A program made the position numbers and the translations under genes. Below the pieces are notes generated by a model. The model did no database searches. It saw nothing but the letters and a program-made list of their open reading frames with translations, and was not told the origin of the DNA. From Acidimicrobiaceae bacterium (GTDB taxonomy: Bacteria; Actinomycetota; Acidimicrobiia; Acidimicrobiales; RAAP-2), in assembly GCA_003133685.1 (NCBI GenBank), contig PKYQ01000030.1:40131-104130 (forward strand): a DNA stretch of 64,000 nucleotides, written 5' to 3'. Positions 34,595 to 42,474 of the stretch are shown piece after piece; the stretch's first letter is position 1, and the number at the start of each line of letters is the position of its first letter.

Positions 34595-35512
34595 ATGTTT
34601 AATTTTCTGCTACAGGGTATTTTTACCGGTCTAATCTTCTCGTTGGTTGCCCTCGGCTACACCCTCGTGTACGGCGTGCTTCGGCTCATCAATTTTGCGC
34701 ACAGTGAAGTGCTAATGACGGGTGGATTTTCGGGTTATTTCTTCCTTCATTACACCATTGGCATTCATCCAGTGCCTTCCAGTCTATGGGCCACGATTTT
34801 CTACGTCGTCCTGGGCGTCATCATTAGCGGTGCTGGTGGAACCTTGGCCGCACTGCTCATCGAACGCTTCGCGTACCGGCCCCTGCGCCGTCGAAACGCA
34901 CCGAAGTTGGCGTATCTCATTTCGGCGATTGGTGCGTCGTATTTCCTTTTGAACCTCTTTGGTAAGGAATTCGGACGATATCCAGTTGCGACGTCTCAGC
35001 CATTCAGCAATCACGTGGTCGCGACGATTTGGGGAGGTCAGATCACGATGTACGACATTGTGATTCTTTTCGCAACGCTGGCTCTTCTCTTCTCGTTGGA
35101 CAGAATCGTCTATCGCTCCAAGATGGGCAGGGCGATCAGAGCGGTAGCTTCGGACATGGAGACGGCGTCATTGATGGGCGTCAACGTAAATCGGACCATC
35201 GCGAGTACCTTTGCACTCGGGGGATTCATGGGAGGCGCTGCTGGCTTCTTTCTTGCCATTAATCAGGGCGTCTCTAACAACATGGGATTTAAACCAGCAC
35301 TCTTTGCCTTTACTGCGGCGGTCCTCGGTGGCATTGGCAACGTCCGTGGAGCAATGGTGGGCGGTGTGATTCTTGGCATAGTGATGTTCACGCCGATCTA
35401 CTGGCTGGGCCAACCGTGGCTTGAAGAAGTAATAGCGTTCTCAGTCCTCGTCCTCATTCTTCTCTTTCGCCCAACGGGAATTCTTGGCGAGCGCTTGGGG
35501 AGGACGGCATGA
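34595..35512 (+). CDS. livH: Branched-chain amino acid ABC transporter, permease LivH
   Basis: One of two membrane subunits of the importer. 305 residues with about eight membrane helices; the family motifs GLIFSLVALGYTLVYGVLRLINFAHSE at the N-terminus and the coupling-loop segment MGRAIRAVASDMETASLMGVNVN are present, followed by GFMGGAAGFFLA and VLGGIGNVRGAMVGG. It overlaps livM by 4 bases (ATGA). Codon and base use are more AT-rich than in the neighbouring housekeeping genes. Confidence 0.93.
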   Translation: MFNFLLQGIFTGLIFSLVALGYTLVYGVLRLINFAHSEVLMTGGFSGYFFLHYTIGIHPVPSSLWATIFYVVLGVIISGAGGTLAALLIERFAYRPLRRRNAPKLAYLISAIGASYFLLNLFGKEFGRYPVATSQPFSNHVVATIWGGQITMYDIVILFATLALLFSLDRIVYRSKMGRAIRAVASDMETASLMGVNVNRTIASTFALGGFMGGAAGFFLAINQGVSNNMGFKPALFAFTAAVLGGIGNVRGAMVGGVILGIVMFTPIYWLGQPWLEEVIAFSVLVLILLFRPTGILGERLGRTA

Positions 35513-37344
35513 GTGTGGAAGCTTCCGCCCCACAGAAGCGAAACAGGTCTTTGAACAGCGACGATGTCCGACGTATGTGTACGGCGATCGCCGGGGGTCT
35601 AGTTCTCGCGATAATGACTGGACCCGACGGCGCGATCAGCGATCCGACGTACGGCGTCAAGACGTCATTGCTTTCAGGTCACGTGGTCGGGTATTTGATT
35701 TTCGGTGTCATTATCGGGTGTCTTTTGACGTATCGGGCAAAGGTCAAAGACGGGACTTGGCGGGGGGACCGTACCACGCCTCGGCGCACGTCGATGGAGC
35801 GTGCGATGTCGCTTTCGTCGGTATCGAGATATGCATCTTTGACAGTCACGGCGTTCGCGGTCGCGATAATTACGCTCATCTTCGCGGACTTCTCGGGGCC
35901 TGTCCTTCGCAACAAGATGTCGATGCACGCCATCGCGCACCAGTTTTTGTATACGCGAACCTACGGATATCTCATACTGGCTTTTGCGCTGTGGTTCACA
36001 GTCGTGAATCAAGCGATGCGACTGACAACGTTTCGACTCCGGTCTATTCCGCGCCCTCTTTTTGTCCTTGGCGCAATCATTACCATTCTTCTCTTTTCAC
36101 TAACGTCCGACCCCTTTTTGCCGGCTCGATTCTCGTGGCGAGCGCTCAATCCAGGTGTAGCAAACTCCTTGTTTCATCACTGGACAACTTATCTTTGGTT
36201 GACCTTTGGTCTCGCGGTCAGCCTTTCCTGGATGTTCAAGCGCGACTCAGCGCGCGGAACTCGACCCTTAAGGCGATCGCACGCACTAGTCGTCACGCCC
36301 TCGATGAGGTTTTTGACCTACGTGGCAGCTGGGTTTGTGGTGTTTGAAGCGCCCAAATTCATGTCGACGTATTGGCAGATCTCGCTTTTTCAGCAGATCG
36401 GTGTGTTCTGTCTGCTGGCTATCGGCCTCAATATCGTTGTTGGATTTGCTGGACTGTTGGATCTTGGTTACGTTGCGTTCTACGCACTGGGTGCGTACGT
36501 GACCGCGTATTTTTCGGGCGCGCTTCCGCTGCAGCCGCCGTTCCATCTCAATCCCTTTTTGATCATCCCCTTCGCAATCATTATTGCAATGTTGTCCGGT
36601 GTGCTACTCGGACTTCCGACATTGCGACTTCGAGGCGACTATCTCGCTATCGTCACGCTCGGCTTTGGAGAGATTGTCTACGTCTTAGCGAACGACTGGA
36701 CCCAAGTGACGGCTGGTTCGGCTGGAACTGGCGCCATTACTAATTTCAGTATTCATTTTCTTGGTATCAACTACGCGTGGAATCCGGTTAATTATCTTTC
36801 GTACTATTACTTATTACTTGGCGTCCTCATTCCGGCGATCTTTCTCTTTGATTTCTTGAACCACTCAAAAGTGGGTCGCACCTGGGCAGCCATCAGAGAA
36901 GACGAGGTCGCGGCACAGTCACTTGGGATCAACGCCTTGAAATACAAAGTCATGGCCTTCGCCATGGGTGCTTCGACCGCCGGCGTAGCAGGAGTCTTCA
37001 CCGCCGTGAAAGTCGGAGTTCTCTTCCCTAATACGTTTGTTCTGCAGCTTTCGATCTCGATATTGGTGTTGGTCATATTTGGTGGCATGGGATCGATCGT
37101 GGGTGTCCTCTTTGGGGCCATCGTTCTTCAGTGGCTTCCTTCGTATCTGAACTTTCACTCGTATTTAGGCTTTGAAGAGACCAACCTCTATCTCTATATC
37201 GGAGCACTTCTCATTGTGATGATGATCTTTCGCCCCCAGGGTCTCGTTCCATCGCGACGGCGCCGTCGAGAGATCCTCGATTCGCAAGAGGGCCTCGGTT
37301 CTGCTGACGCACTCGGCGCGATTACTTACGAGCAACCGTCGTGA
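35509..37344 (+). CDS. livM: Branched-chain amino acid ABC transporter, permease LivM with long N-terminal extension
   Basis: Second permease subunit. The LivM core starts near residue 290 (IGVFCLLAIGLNIVVGFAGLLDLGY) and carries LPTLRLRGDYLAIVTLGFGEI and the coupling loop GRTWAAIREDEVAAQSLGIN. Ahead of it lies an extension of roughly 285 residues with five or six extra hydrophobic segments (for example YLIFGVIIGCLLTY, AFAVAIITLIFADFSG, YLILAFALWFTVV). Normal LivM proteins are about 300-420 residues; this one has 611. The frame runs without break from an ATG that overlaps livH, so the extension is part of the gene as it stands. Its function is unknown. Confidence 0.9.
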   Translation: MSVEASAPQKRNRSLNSDDVRRMCTAIAGGLVLAIMTGPDGAISDPTYGVKTSLLSGHVVGYLIFGVIIGCLLTYRAKVKDGTWRGDRTTPRRTSMERAMSLSSVSRYASLTVTAFAVAIITLIFADFSGPVLRNKMSMHAIAHQFLYTRTYGYLILAFALWFTVVNQAMRLTTFRLRSIPRPLFVLGAIITILLFSLTSDPFLPARFSWRALNPGVANSLFHHWTTYLWLTFGLAVSLSWMFKRDSARGTRPLRRSHALVVTPSMRFLTYVAAGFVVFEAPKFMSTYWQISLFQQIGVFCLLAIGLNIVVGFAGLLDLGYVAFYALGAYVTAYFSGALPLQPPFHLNPFLIIPFAIIIAMLSGVLLGLPTLRLRGDYLAIVTLGFGEIVYVLANDWTQVTAGSAGTGAITNFSIHFLGINYAWNPVNYLSYYYLLLGVLIPAIFLFDFLNHSKVGRTWAAIREDEVAAQSLGINALKYKVMAFAMGASTAGVAGVFTAVKVGVLFPNTFVLQLSISILVLVIFGGMGSIVGVLFGAIVLQWLPSYLNFHSYLGFEETNLYLYIGALLIVMMIFRPQGLVPSRRRRREILDSQEGLGSADALGAITYEQPS

Positions 37345-38144
37345 CGTCCAACGATCCGATTTTTGAAGTCCAGGACGTTACCCTACGTTTTGGTGGAGTC
37401 ACGAGTCTTAACAACGTGAGTATTCAACATGAGCGCGGAGAGATCCTGAGCGTGATCGGACCTAATGGAGCCGGCAAGACGTCACTGTTCAATTGTCTTA
37501 CCGGTGTCTATGTGCCCCAAGAGGGTTCGATCACTTTTCATCCCAGCGTGACAAAAGCAATCAACATTGTCGGTCGCCCACCGCACCGAGTGGCCCACGC
37601 CGGCGTTGCTCGCACGTTTCAAACGAGTCGAATGTTCAATGCGTTGACGACGTTCGAAAATGTGAAGATTGGTGTCGAGGCGCGCCAAAAGACGGGCCCT
37701 ATTGGGGCAATGCTGAAATTGCCGCGAACTCGTCATGAAGAGAAGTACTCAGACCAACGCTCACACGAACTTTTGGAGTTCGTCAATCTCACCCATCGAA
37801 CCAATACACTCGCCGATTCGCTTCCCTATGGTGATCGCCGACGACTCGAGATAGCGCGTGCGTTAGGGACAGACCCGAAGGTGCTCCTATTGGATGAACC
37901 GGCGGCCGGTACGAATCCGTCGGAAAAGTTGGCGTTGGCTGAACTCATCAACCGCATCAATACCGAACTCGATATCTCAATATTGCTGATAGAGCACGAT
38001 ATGAAACTCGTGATGTCGCTCGCGGAACGCATCATCGTTCTCAACTTCGGTGGCGTCATTGCCGAAGGAACGCCTCAGCAGATCCAGAATAATCCCTTGG
38101 TCATCGAGGCGTATCTTGGTGCGAGTGACGAGGCGAAACAGTAA
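37341..38144 (+). CDS. livG: Branched-chain amino acid ABC transporter, ATPase LivG
   Basis: First of two ATP-binding subunits of the importer. Walker A GPNGAGKTS, a signature region LPYGDRRRLEIARAL that uses YGDRR instead of SGGQ as is usual for LivG, Walker B VLLLDEPAAG and the H-loop IEHDMKLVMSLAERI. 267 residues. GTG start overlapping livM by 4 bases and TAATG overlap with livF. Confidence 0.94.
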   Translation: MTSNDPIFEVQDVTLRFGGVTSLNNVSIQHERGEILSVIGPNGAGKTSLFNCLTGVYVPQEGSITFHPSVTKAINIVGRPPHRVAHAGVARTFQTSRMFNALTTFENVKIGVEARQKTGPIGAMLKLPRTRHEEKYSDQRSHELLEFVNLTHRTNTLADSLPYGDRRRLEIARALGTDPKVLLLDEPAAGTNPSEKLALAELINRINTELDISILLIEHDMKLVMSLAERIIVLNFGGVIAEGTPQQIQNNPLVIEAYLGASDEAKQ

Positions 38145-38854
38145 TGGCTATACCCATGCTCCAAGTCGAGAACGTGCAAGTTCGCTACGGACCAGTTCCG
38201 GCGATTCACGACCTCTCGCTGCTCATCGACCAAGGTGAAATCGTGACGGTGTTGGGCGCCAACGGCGCCGGCAAGACCACGACGCTTCGAATGATATCGG
38301 GGCTCCATCGTCCGTATTCGGGCCGCGTCCTTTTTGAAGGCGAAGAGATTCAAAATCGTCCGGCTCACGAACTCGTTGGCCGGGGCCTCTGTCACGTGCC
38401 CGAAGGTCGTCGCATCTTTGCGACGATGAGCGTTCGAGAAAACCTCGACATGGGAGCCTTTGGCCGACGAGGAAGTTCCAAAGATGATTTTGATCACATC
38501 TACTCACTATTTCCGGTACTCGGCGAACGTCAGAAGCAGATTGGCGGAACACTTTCAGGTGGCGAACAGCAGATGCTCGCCATTGGTCGCGCACTGATGG
38601 CGAGACCCCGCCTGCTTCTTCTGGATGAACCGAGTTTGGGACTAGCGCCGATGATTATTGCGTCCATTTTCCAAATCATTGAAACTATTCGCGCCGAAGG
38701 TGTCACGGTCTTGCTCGTCGAGCAGAACGCTAACCAGGCGCTTCGAATCGCTGACCGTGGTTACGTGTTGGAAAACGGACACGTGCTCTATCAAGACACC
38801 GCGTCCGCACTCTTGAGCGACGACCGGATTCGCCGCGCCTACCTCGGTCAATAG
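38144..38854 (+). CDS. livF: Branched-chain amino acid ABC transporter, ATPase LivF
   Basis: Second ATP-binding subunit. Walker A GANGAGKTTT, signature LSGGEQQMLAIGRAL, Walker B LLLLDEPSLGL and the switch region LLVEQNANQALRIADRGYVLENG typical of LivF. 236 residues. It is the last gene of the operon; the start ATG shares a base with the livG stop. No obvious terminator follows in the 37-base gap before the next gene. Confidence 0.94.
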   Translation: MAIPMLQVENVQVRYGPVPAIHDLSLLIDQGEIVTVLGANGAGKTTTLRMISGLHRPYSGRVLFEGEEIQNRPAHELVGRGLCHVPEGRRIFATMSVRENLDMGAFGRRGSSKDDFDHIYSLFPVLGERQKQIGGTLSGGEQQMLAIGRALMARPRLLLLDEPSLGLAPMIIASIFQIIETIRAEGVTVLLVEQNANQALRIADRGYVLENGHVLYQDTASALLSDDRIRRAYLGQ

Positions 38855-38891
38855 TCGATTGCGTTCCTTGGCTCAGTTGAAGCGATGAGAC

Positions 38892-39377
38892 GTGTCAGGC
38901 ATTGAAGACTTCCATCCGAGCGCTCGTCGGGTCGCTGAAGCCCTGCGAGCACGCGGCGTAACTGGACCGTTCCTGGAATTTGATGCTTCGACGAAGACCG
39001 CCGCGGACGCCGCTCGAGCACTTCAATGTGACGTCGGCGCAATTGCCAGTTGTCTCGTTTTCGTGCTCGACGACGCGCCGGTCGTCATCATAAAGAGCGG
39101 TGCCTTTCGTGTTGACACCGCCCTGTTCGCCGAACTCGCCGACGGAGAGGTCGTTCGTCAGGCGACGCCGGATGAGGTTCGCGCGGCGACCGGTCAACCG
39201 ATCGGGGGCGTCTCGCCGATCAACTGGCCCGATGAGCTTCGTGTCTTCATCGACGACTCACTCGTGACGTACGAACGGATCTGGTCGGCCTGCGGCACGC
39301 CGAACGCGGTATTCGCGACAACATTTCTCGAACTTCTGGCGCTCACGAGTGCGACGGTTCTCTCTCTGCACGTCTGA
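38892..39377 (+). CDS. YbaK/ProX-family aminoacyl-tRNA deacylase
   Basis: Freestanding trans-editing domain of the YbaK/EbsC/ProX superfamily, which hydrolyses mischarged tRNAs such as Cys- or Ala-tRNA-Pro. 161 residues; visible family features are the FDASTKTAADAARALQC segment, CLVFVLDDAPVVIIKSG with the conserved Lys, and the GGVSPINWPDELRVFIDDSL substrate loop. The ProS in this window lacks the internal editing domain, so a trans-acting proline editor would make functional sense. Only GTG 38892 fits as start; the ribosome site is weak. Confidence 0.85.
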   Translation: MSGIEDFHPSARRVAEALRARGVTGPFLEFDASTKTAADAARALQCDVGAIASCLVFVLDDAPVVIIKSGAFRVDTALFAELADGEVVRQATPDEVRAATGQPIGGVSPINWPDELRVFIDDSLVTYERIWSACGTPNAVFATTFLELLALTSATVLSLHV

Positions 39378-39485
39378 GCGGAACCCAACTACGCCTCGTT
39401 CGGTCGCGATATCTATTCGCCGCTTCCACTCGGGAGTCGAGCGAATAAGAAAGGAAGTCTTCGTTGGTTAACATCGAGGATGCCA

Positions 39486-40034
39486 ATGACCGCCAATATT
39501 TCCAATAGAGACGTCACGCATTCTCACCGGCCCGTGCGACCCATTGTCATCGTCGCACGACGCTTCGTACTGTGGTCACTCGCCTTAGGGCTCTTGTCAG
39601 GGATTGCGGGCAGTTCCTTGGCGCCTGTTTGGTCCGCGGCAGCGATGAGCAAGAACAAAACGCTCTTCGTTGCCGTGGGCAACTCGTACAACGCCGCGGT
39701 GACCGAGTTCAATGTCGTCGTCGATTCCTTCTCCGCCTGCTCAGCCCCAGCGTGCATCTCGGCGGCGATCGAGGGACTTGGCGATACGCGATTCTACAAA
39801 GCGACGCTCGCGCTCGAGAAGAAGGGGCCGTATCCTTCGGGTATCTCCAAGGATTTGAATGAGTACGTCGGCAACCTCATCACCGTCCAGAAGGACGTCA
39901 ATGCAGTGGCCAGGGCCACGACGATTGCTCGACAGAAGGTGATCGTCGCGGGAACGCTCGAGCTCAACGTGGACAACCTTGCGTTTCGCGGCATCCATAT
40001 TCTGATCTACTTGGGTGAGCAGAAGAAGTTCTAG
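39486..40034 (+). CDS. Hypothetical exported protein
   Basis: Not recognised. A hydrophobic segment (about residues 28-50, FVLWSLALGLLSGIAGSSLAPVW) ending in WSAAAM looks like a signal peptide or anchor; the mature part is about 130 residues, mainly helical in character, with one close cysteine pair (CSAPAC). ATG 39486 has GAGG 6 bases upstream; ATG 39480 is in frame but abuts that site. Opens a run of exported proteins of unknown function on both strands. Confidence 0.6.
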   Translation: MTANISNRDVTHSHRPVRPIVIVARRFVLWSLALGLLSGIAGSSLAPVWSAAAMSKNKTLFVAVGNSYNAAVTEFNVVVDSFSACSAPACISAAIEGLGDTRFYKATLALEKKGPYPSGISKDLNEYVGNLITVQKDVNAVARATTIARQKVIVAGTLELNVDNLAFRGIHILIYLGEQKKF

Positions 40035-40150
40035 TTCAGACCCGAGCAATCGAGAGAACCTCGCCGACTATCGGTTCTTGACCTCTTAGGACCCTGCGCT
40101 GCTTACAGATACTTCACCACGAAGGCACTCATCGCGGCTTTCAGTTGCGG

Positions 40151-41233
40151 CTAGAACGGGAAATTCTTCGTGTAGTCCGAACCGGTGAGGCTGGCGTCGA
40201 CCTTCAGCACGTGATCGACGCTTGCAAGATGCATGAAGTCGAGGTGAGAGGTCGAGTTGTCGAATCCCCGCGACACTCGGTTCACTTCGTCGCACGAGAC
40301 TTGAATGTCATCGTTACTACACGTCAGCAGTACCGGTGTTCCCTGGGCGACGTGGCTCGCCAAGACCACGGGATCGAATTTGTCGGCCTGGGCCAAGAAC
40401 CGAGCGTCCGATGGATTGAGGAGATTCGCAAATCCGTACAGGAGATTGGCCCTGACGGTACCGGTGGCGCGCAGTCGGGTGATCGAACTCTCGAGATCAT
40501 TTTCGACCGTCCTTGCCAATGACTTCGTGATTGCGCCCGATTTCACTTGCGCCGTCAATGACGCGTCGACCCGGACGGTGATGAGGTCGAGGTAGCGCTG
40601 ACTCAACGGTTCGAAGAGACCGAGGGCGTGTATCGGTGGCGTTGATCCGGCGTGCCCGGTTGCCAAGAGCAGCGCGAACAGGGCGCCCTCGCTGTGCCCG
40701 AAGACACCCAACTCCTGATCGTTGACGCTTTTCTCCTTGGCGAGGAACGCCAACGCGCTCCGTGCCTCTTGCTAGAACACCGAGAGGCCGATCGACGCCG
40801 GATCCGAGGCGTAGGGACCGAGCCCCGTTTGCCCACTGCCGAGTTTGTCGTAACGTAAAGTCGCGACACCGTCGTTGGAGAGCCAGTCGGCCAATGTCTT
40901 CAACGTGTTGACCGGACCGGGTTCGAGAGAAGAGTTTCCGTTGCGATCTGTCGGTCCGCTCCCCGCGACGAGCAGGACACCGGGTACGACTTTGGAGTCG
41001 CCACTGGGGTGGCGAAATGTCGCGTAGATGGTCATCGGGCCGGAAGTAAACGAGACCTTTTGGTCGACCCAGAGACTCTTGGAACTGTTCGATGCGGCGG
41101 CCGAAAGAGCGGGCACGAACAGCGTGGACGAGATCGTCAACCCGAGTGCGGCGCCGAGCAATGCGTATGTCGGGATCGGGCGATGAGGTCGACGAGATGC
41201 ACTTCGTCGTCGCGGTAATCGCATTCGAGACAT
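40151..41233 (-). pseudogene. Exported alpha/beta hydrolase interrupted by an in-frame amber codon
   Basis: Two frames in the same register join into one 360-codon alpha/beta-hydrolase gene: the first part (41233 to 40772) has a signal/anchor segment, GVLLVAGSGPTDRNGN (oxyanion region) and LRYDKLGSG; the second (from 40771) has the nucleophile elbow FGHSEGALFALLLA and a C-terminal His region (SVDHVLKV). A TAG at 40774-40772 separates them within SVF-stop-QEARSAL. No other damage is seen, so the lesion is recent, a sequencing error, or read through. The first part alone cannot be active. ATG 41233 lies 6 bases after a TACTCT box. Confidence 0.8.
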
Positions 41234-41239
41234 TTGGGA

Positions 41240-41245
41240 AGAGTA
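41240..41245 (-). promoter_or_regulatory. -10 box for leaderless hydrolase transcript
   Basis: On the minus strand TACTCT ends 6 bases before the ATG at 41233, directly after the terminator of the upstream gene; no ribosome site is present. Confidence 0.5.
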
Positions 41246-41251
41246 GTGGCA

Positions 41252-41287
41252 TAAAACAACCGGGCCGCCCCTGAGGACGGCCCGGTT
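41252..41287 (-). terminator. Intrinsic terminator of the neocarzinostatin-like gene
   Basis: AACCGGGCCG and CGGCCCGGTT (41258-41267 and 41278-41287) form a 10-bp stem with a 10-base loop, followed on the minus strand by GTTTTAT. Confidence 0.85.
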
Positions 41288-41311
41288 GGGTCAACGTTGA
41301 GTTTTTGAGAC

Positions 41312-42187
41312 CTATTTAAAGGTGATGCGCACCCGCGCGGAGTCAGCCTTGGAAGCGTTCGCGACCGAGATCGCACAGGATTTCAGATTCGAAGCTTTGG
41401 TGCCGCAGGTCCCGGTACCGATTTTTCCGGCGACGACCCTGAACCTGAATGAAGGCAAGACACCGGCGGCGGTGATCCTTACCGGCTTCAGGGTCTTAAG
41501 GTCACATCCGGCTTGGCTCTTCGAGGTCGCAAGGCATTCCACCACGTAGACCTGGTCACGCGGCTTGAATCCGGTGCCCCACACGCGAACGCTCGAACGG
41601 TTCTTCAGACCAGCGACGGGAGCGACGTGGAACTTACGAGGTCCAATTTTCACCGGAGGTGCGGTCGTAGTCGTAGTCGCAGGCGTAGTCGTAGTCGTAG
41701 TCCCAGGCGTAGTCGTAGTCGTAGTCCCAGGCGTAGTCGTAGTCGTAGTCGTAGTCGTAGTCGGTAGCGCGAACGTTATGGGTATAAGGGCCGCGTCGGC
41801 ACTTGGGGGATTGGTGCTGACGGCGATCGCGCAACTCGAAAGGTCGGTCGATGATGTTCCGCACGTCGTAGTGCCAGCGATCGTTCCCGTGACCACCTTG
41901 ACGGTTGTCGAGAAAGTTCCAGTGGCACTGGACGTGGCGATGCTCACAGTGCTGGTGTCGCAGTCCGTTGCATTCGTGGCGGCGCCGTCGTTGATGCACT
42001 CGAGGGCGTACAGGGTCTCGTTGGCCACGAATCCCGTACCGGCGACGGCAACGGACGAACCGTTCAGCAATCCGGTGCTAGGCGTTGCCGTGATTGCTGG
42101 GGCCGCGGAGGCGGTCGCCACTCCTAAGGAGGTGAGGCCCCCGAGGATCAGTGTCCCTATCGCAATACTCGTCATAAGTCGTCTCAT
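41312..42187 (-). CDS. Exported protein with two neocarzinostatin-like domains and a Thr-rich linker
   Basis: 291 residues. Signal peptide about 1-29 (ending ATASAAP). Two homologous beta-sandwich-like domains follow (about 30-140 and 182-291), each with the pattern P-x-x-G-L-x-N-x-S-S-V-x-V-x-G-T-G-F, two Cys pairs around ALEC/VVEC...C and GT-x-TCGT...LSSCAI, as in the neocarzinostatin/macromomycin apoprotein family. Between them is a linker made almost only of Thr with Pro-Gly or Pro-Ala breaks (about 142-178), encoded by a 24-base DNA repeat. Good GGAGGA ribosome site. Chromophore binding cannot be claimed; many such domains in actinobacteria occur without enediyne genes, and none are seen here. 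Adhesive or surface role is possible. Confidence 0.75.
   Translation of the reverse strand: MRRLMTSIAIGTLILGGLTSLGVATASAAPAITATPSTGLLNGSSVAVAGTGFVANETLYALECINDGAATNATDCDTSTVSIATSSATGTFSTTVKVVTGTIAGTTTCGTSSTDLSSCAIAVSTNPPSADAALIPITFALPTTTTTTTTTTPGTTTTTTPGTTTTTTPATTTTTAPPVKIGPRKFHVAPVAGLKNRSSVRVWGTGFKPRDQVYVVECLATSKSQAGCDLKTLKPVRITAAGVLPSFRFRVVAGKIGTGTCGTKASNLKSCAISVANASKADSARVRITFK
41664..41763. repeat. Tandem repeat encoding the Thr linker
   Basis: Hexamer GTAGTC arranged in higher-order 24-base units (three hexamers plus CCAGGC or GCAGGC), ending in a run of five hexamers. Unit gain or loss keeps the reading frame, so linker length can vary. Confidence 0.85.
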
Positions 42188-42474
42188 TGTGTACGTCCTC
42201 CTAATAGCGGTTGTCGCGATCTCTCATTAGAGAGACCGCGTTGAATCAGTTACTTCTACCTGCAACGCGCACTCTGTCGCACGCTGAACCGAGGTCCGAA
42301 ACCTCGATTCACGCCCACCTCATCCTAGATGAGGGTCGACGGGCTGATACGGTCACTCCAACTGCGAAGCCACGAATTCGAGTCGAGTGGGGCAAGAGTG
42401 CACTTTGTGCAATGTCCTACAGTACGTGGTGTGCACAATTTCTCAACATTTGAAATAAGTACGTCCCTGAAGGA

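Noticed and set aside
39378..39485. tRNA or small RNA gene before the exported protein
   Set aside because: No T-loop consensus or cloverleaf arms; only a weak imperfect hairpin is present.
41664..41763. CRISPR-like repeat array
   Set aside because: The units are contiguous hexamers and 24-mers without spacers and lie in frame inside a Thr-rich coding segment.
41312..42187. Part of an enediyne antibiotic cluster
   Set aside because: Only the apoprotein-like domains are seen; no polyketide synthase, tailoring or resistance genes are nearby, apart from a general exporter 4 kb away.
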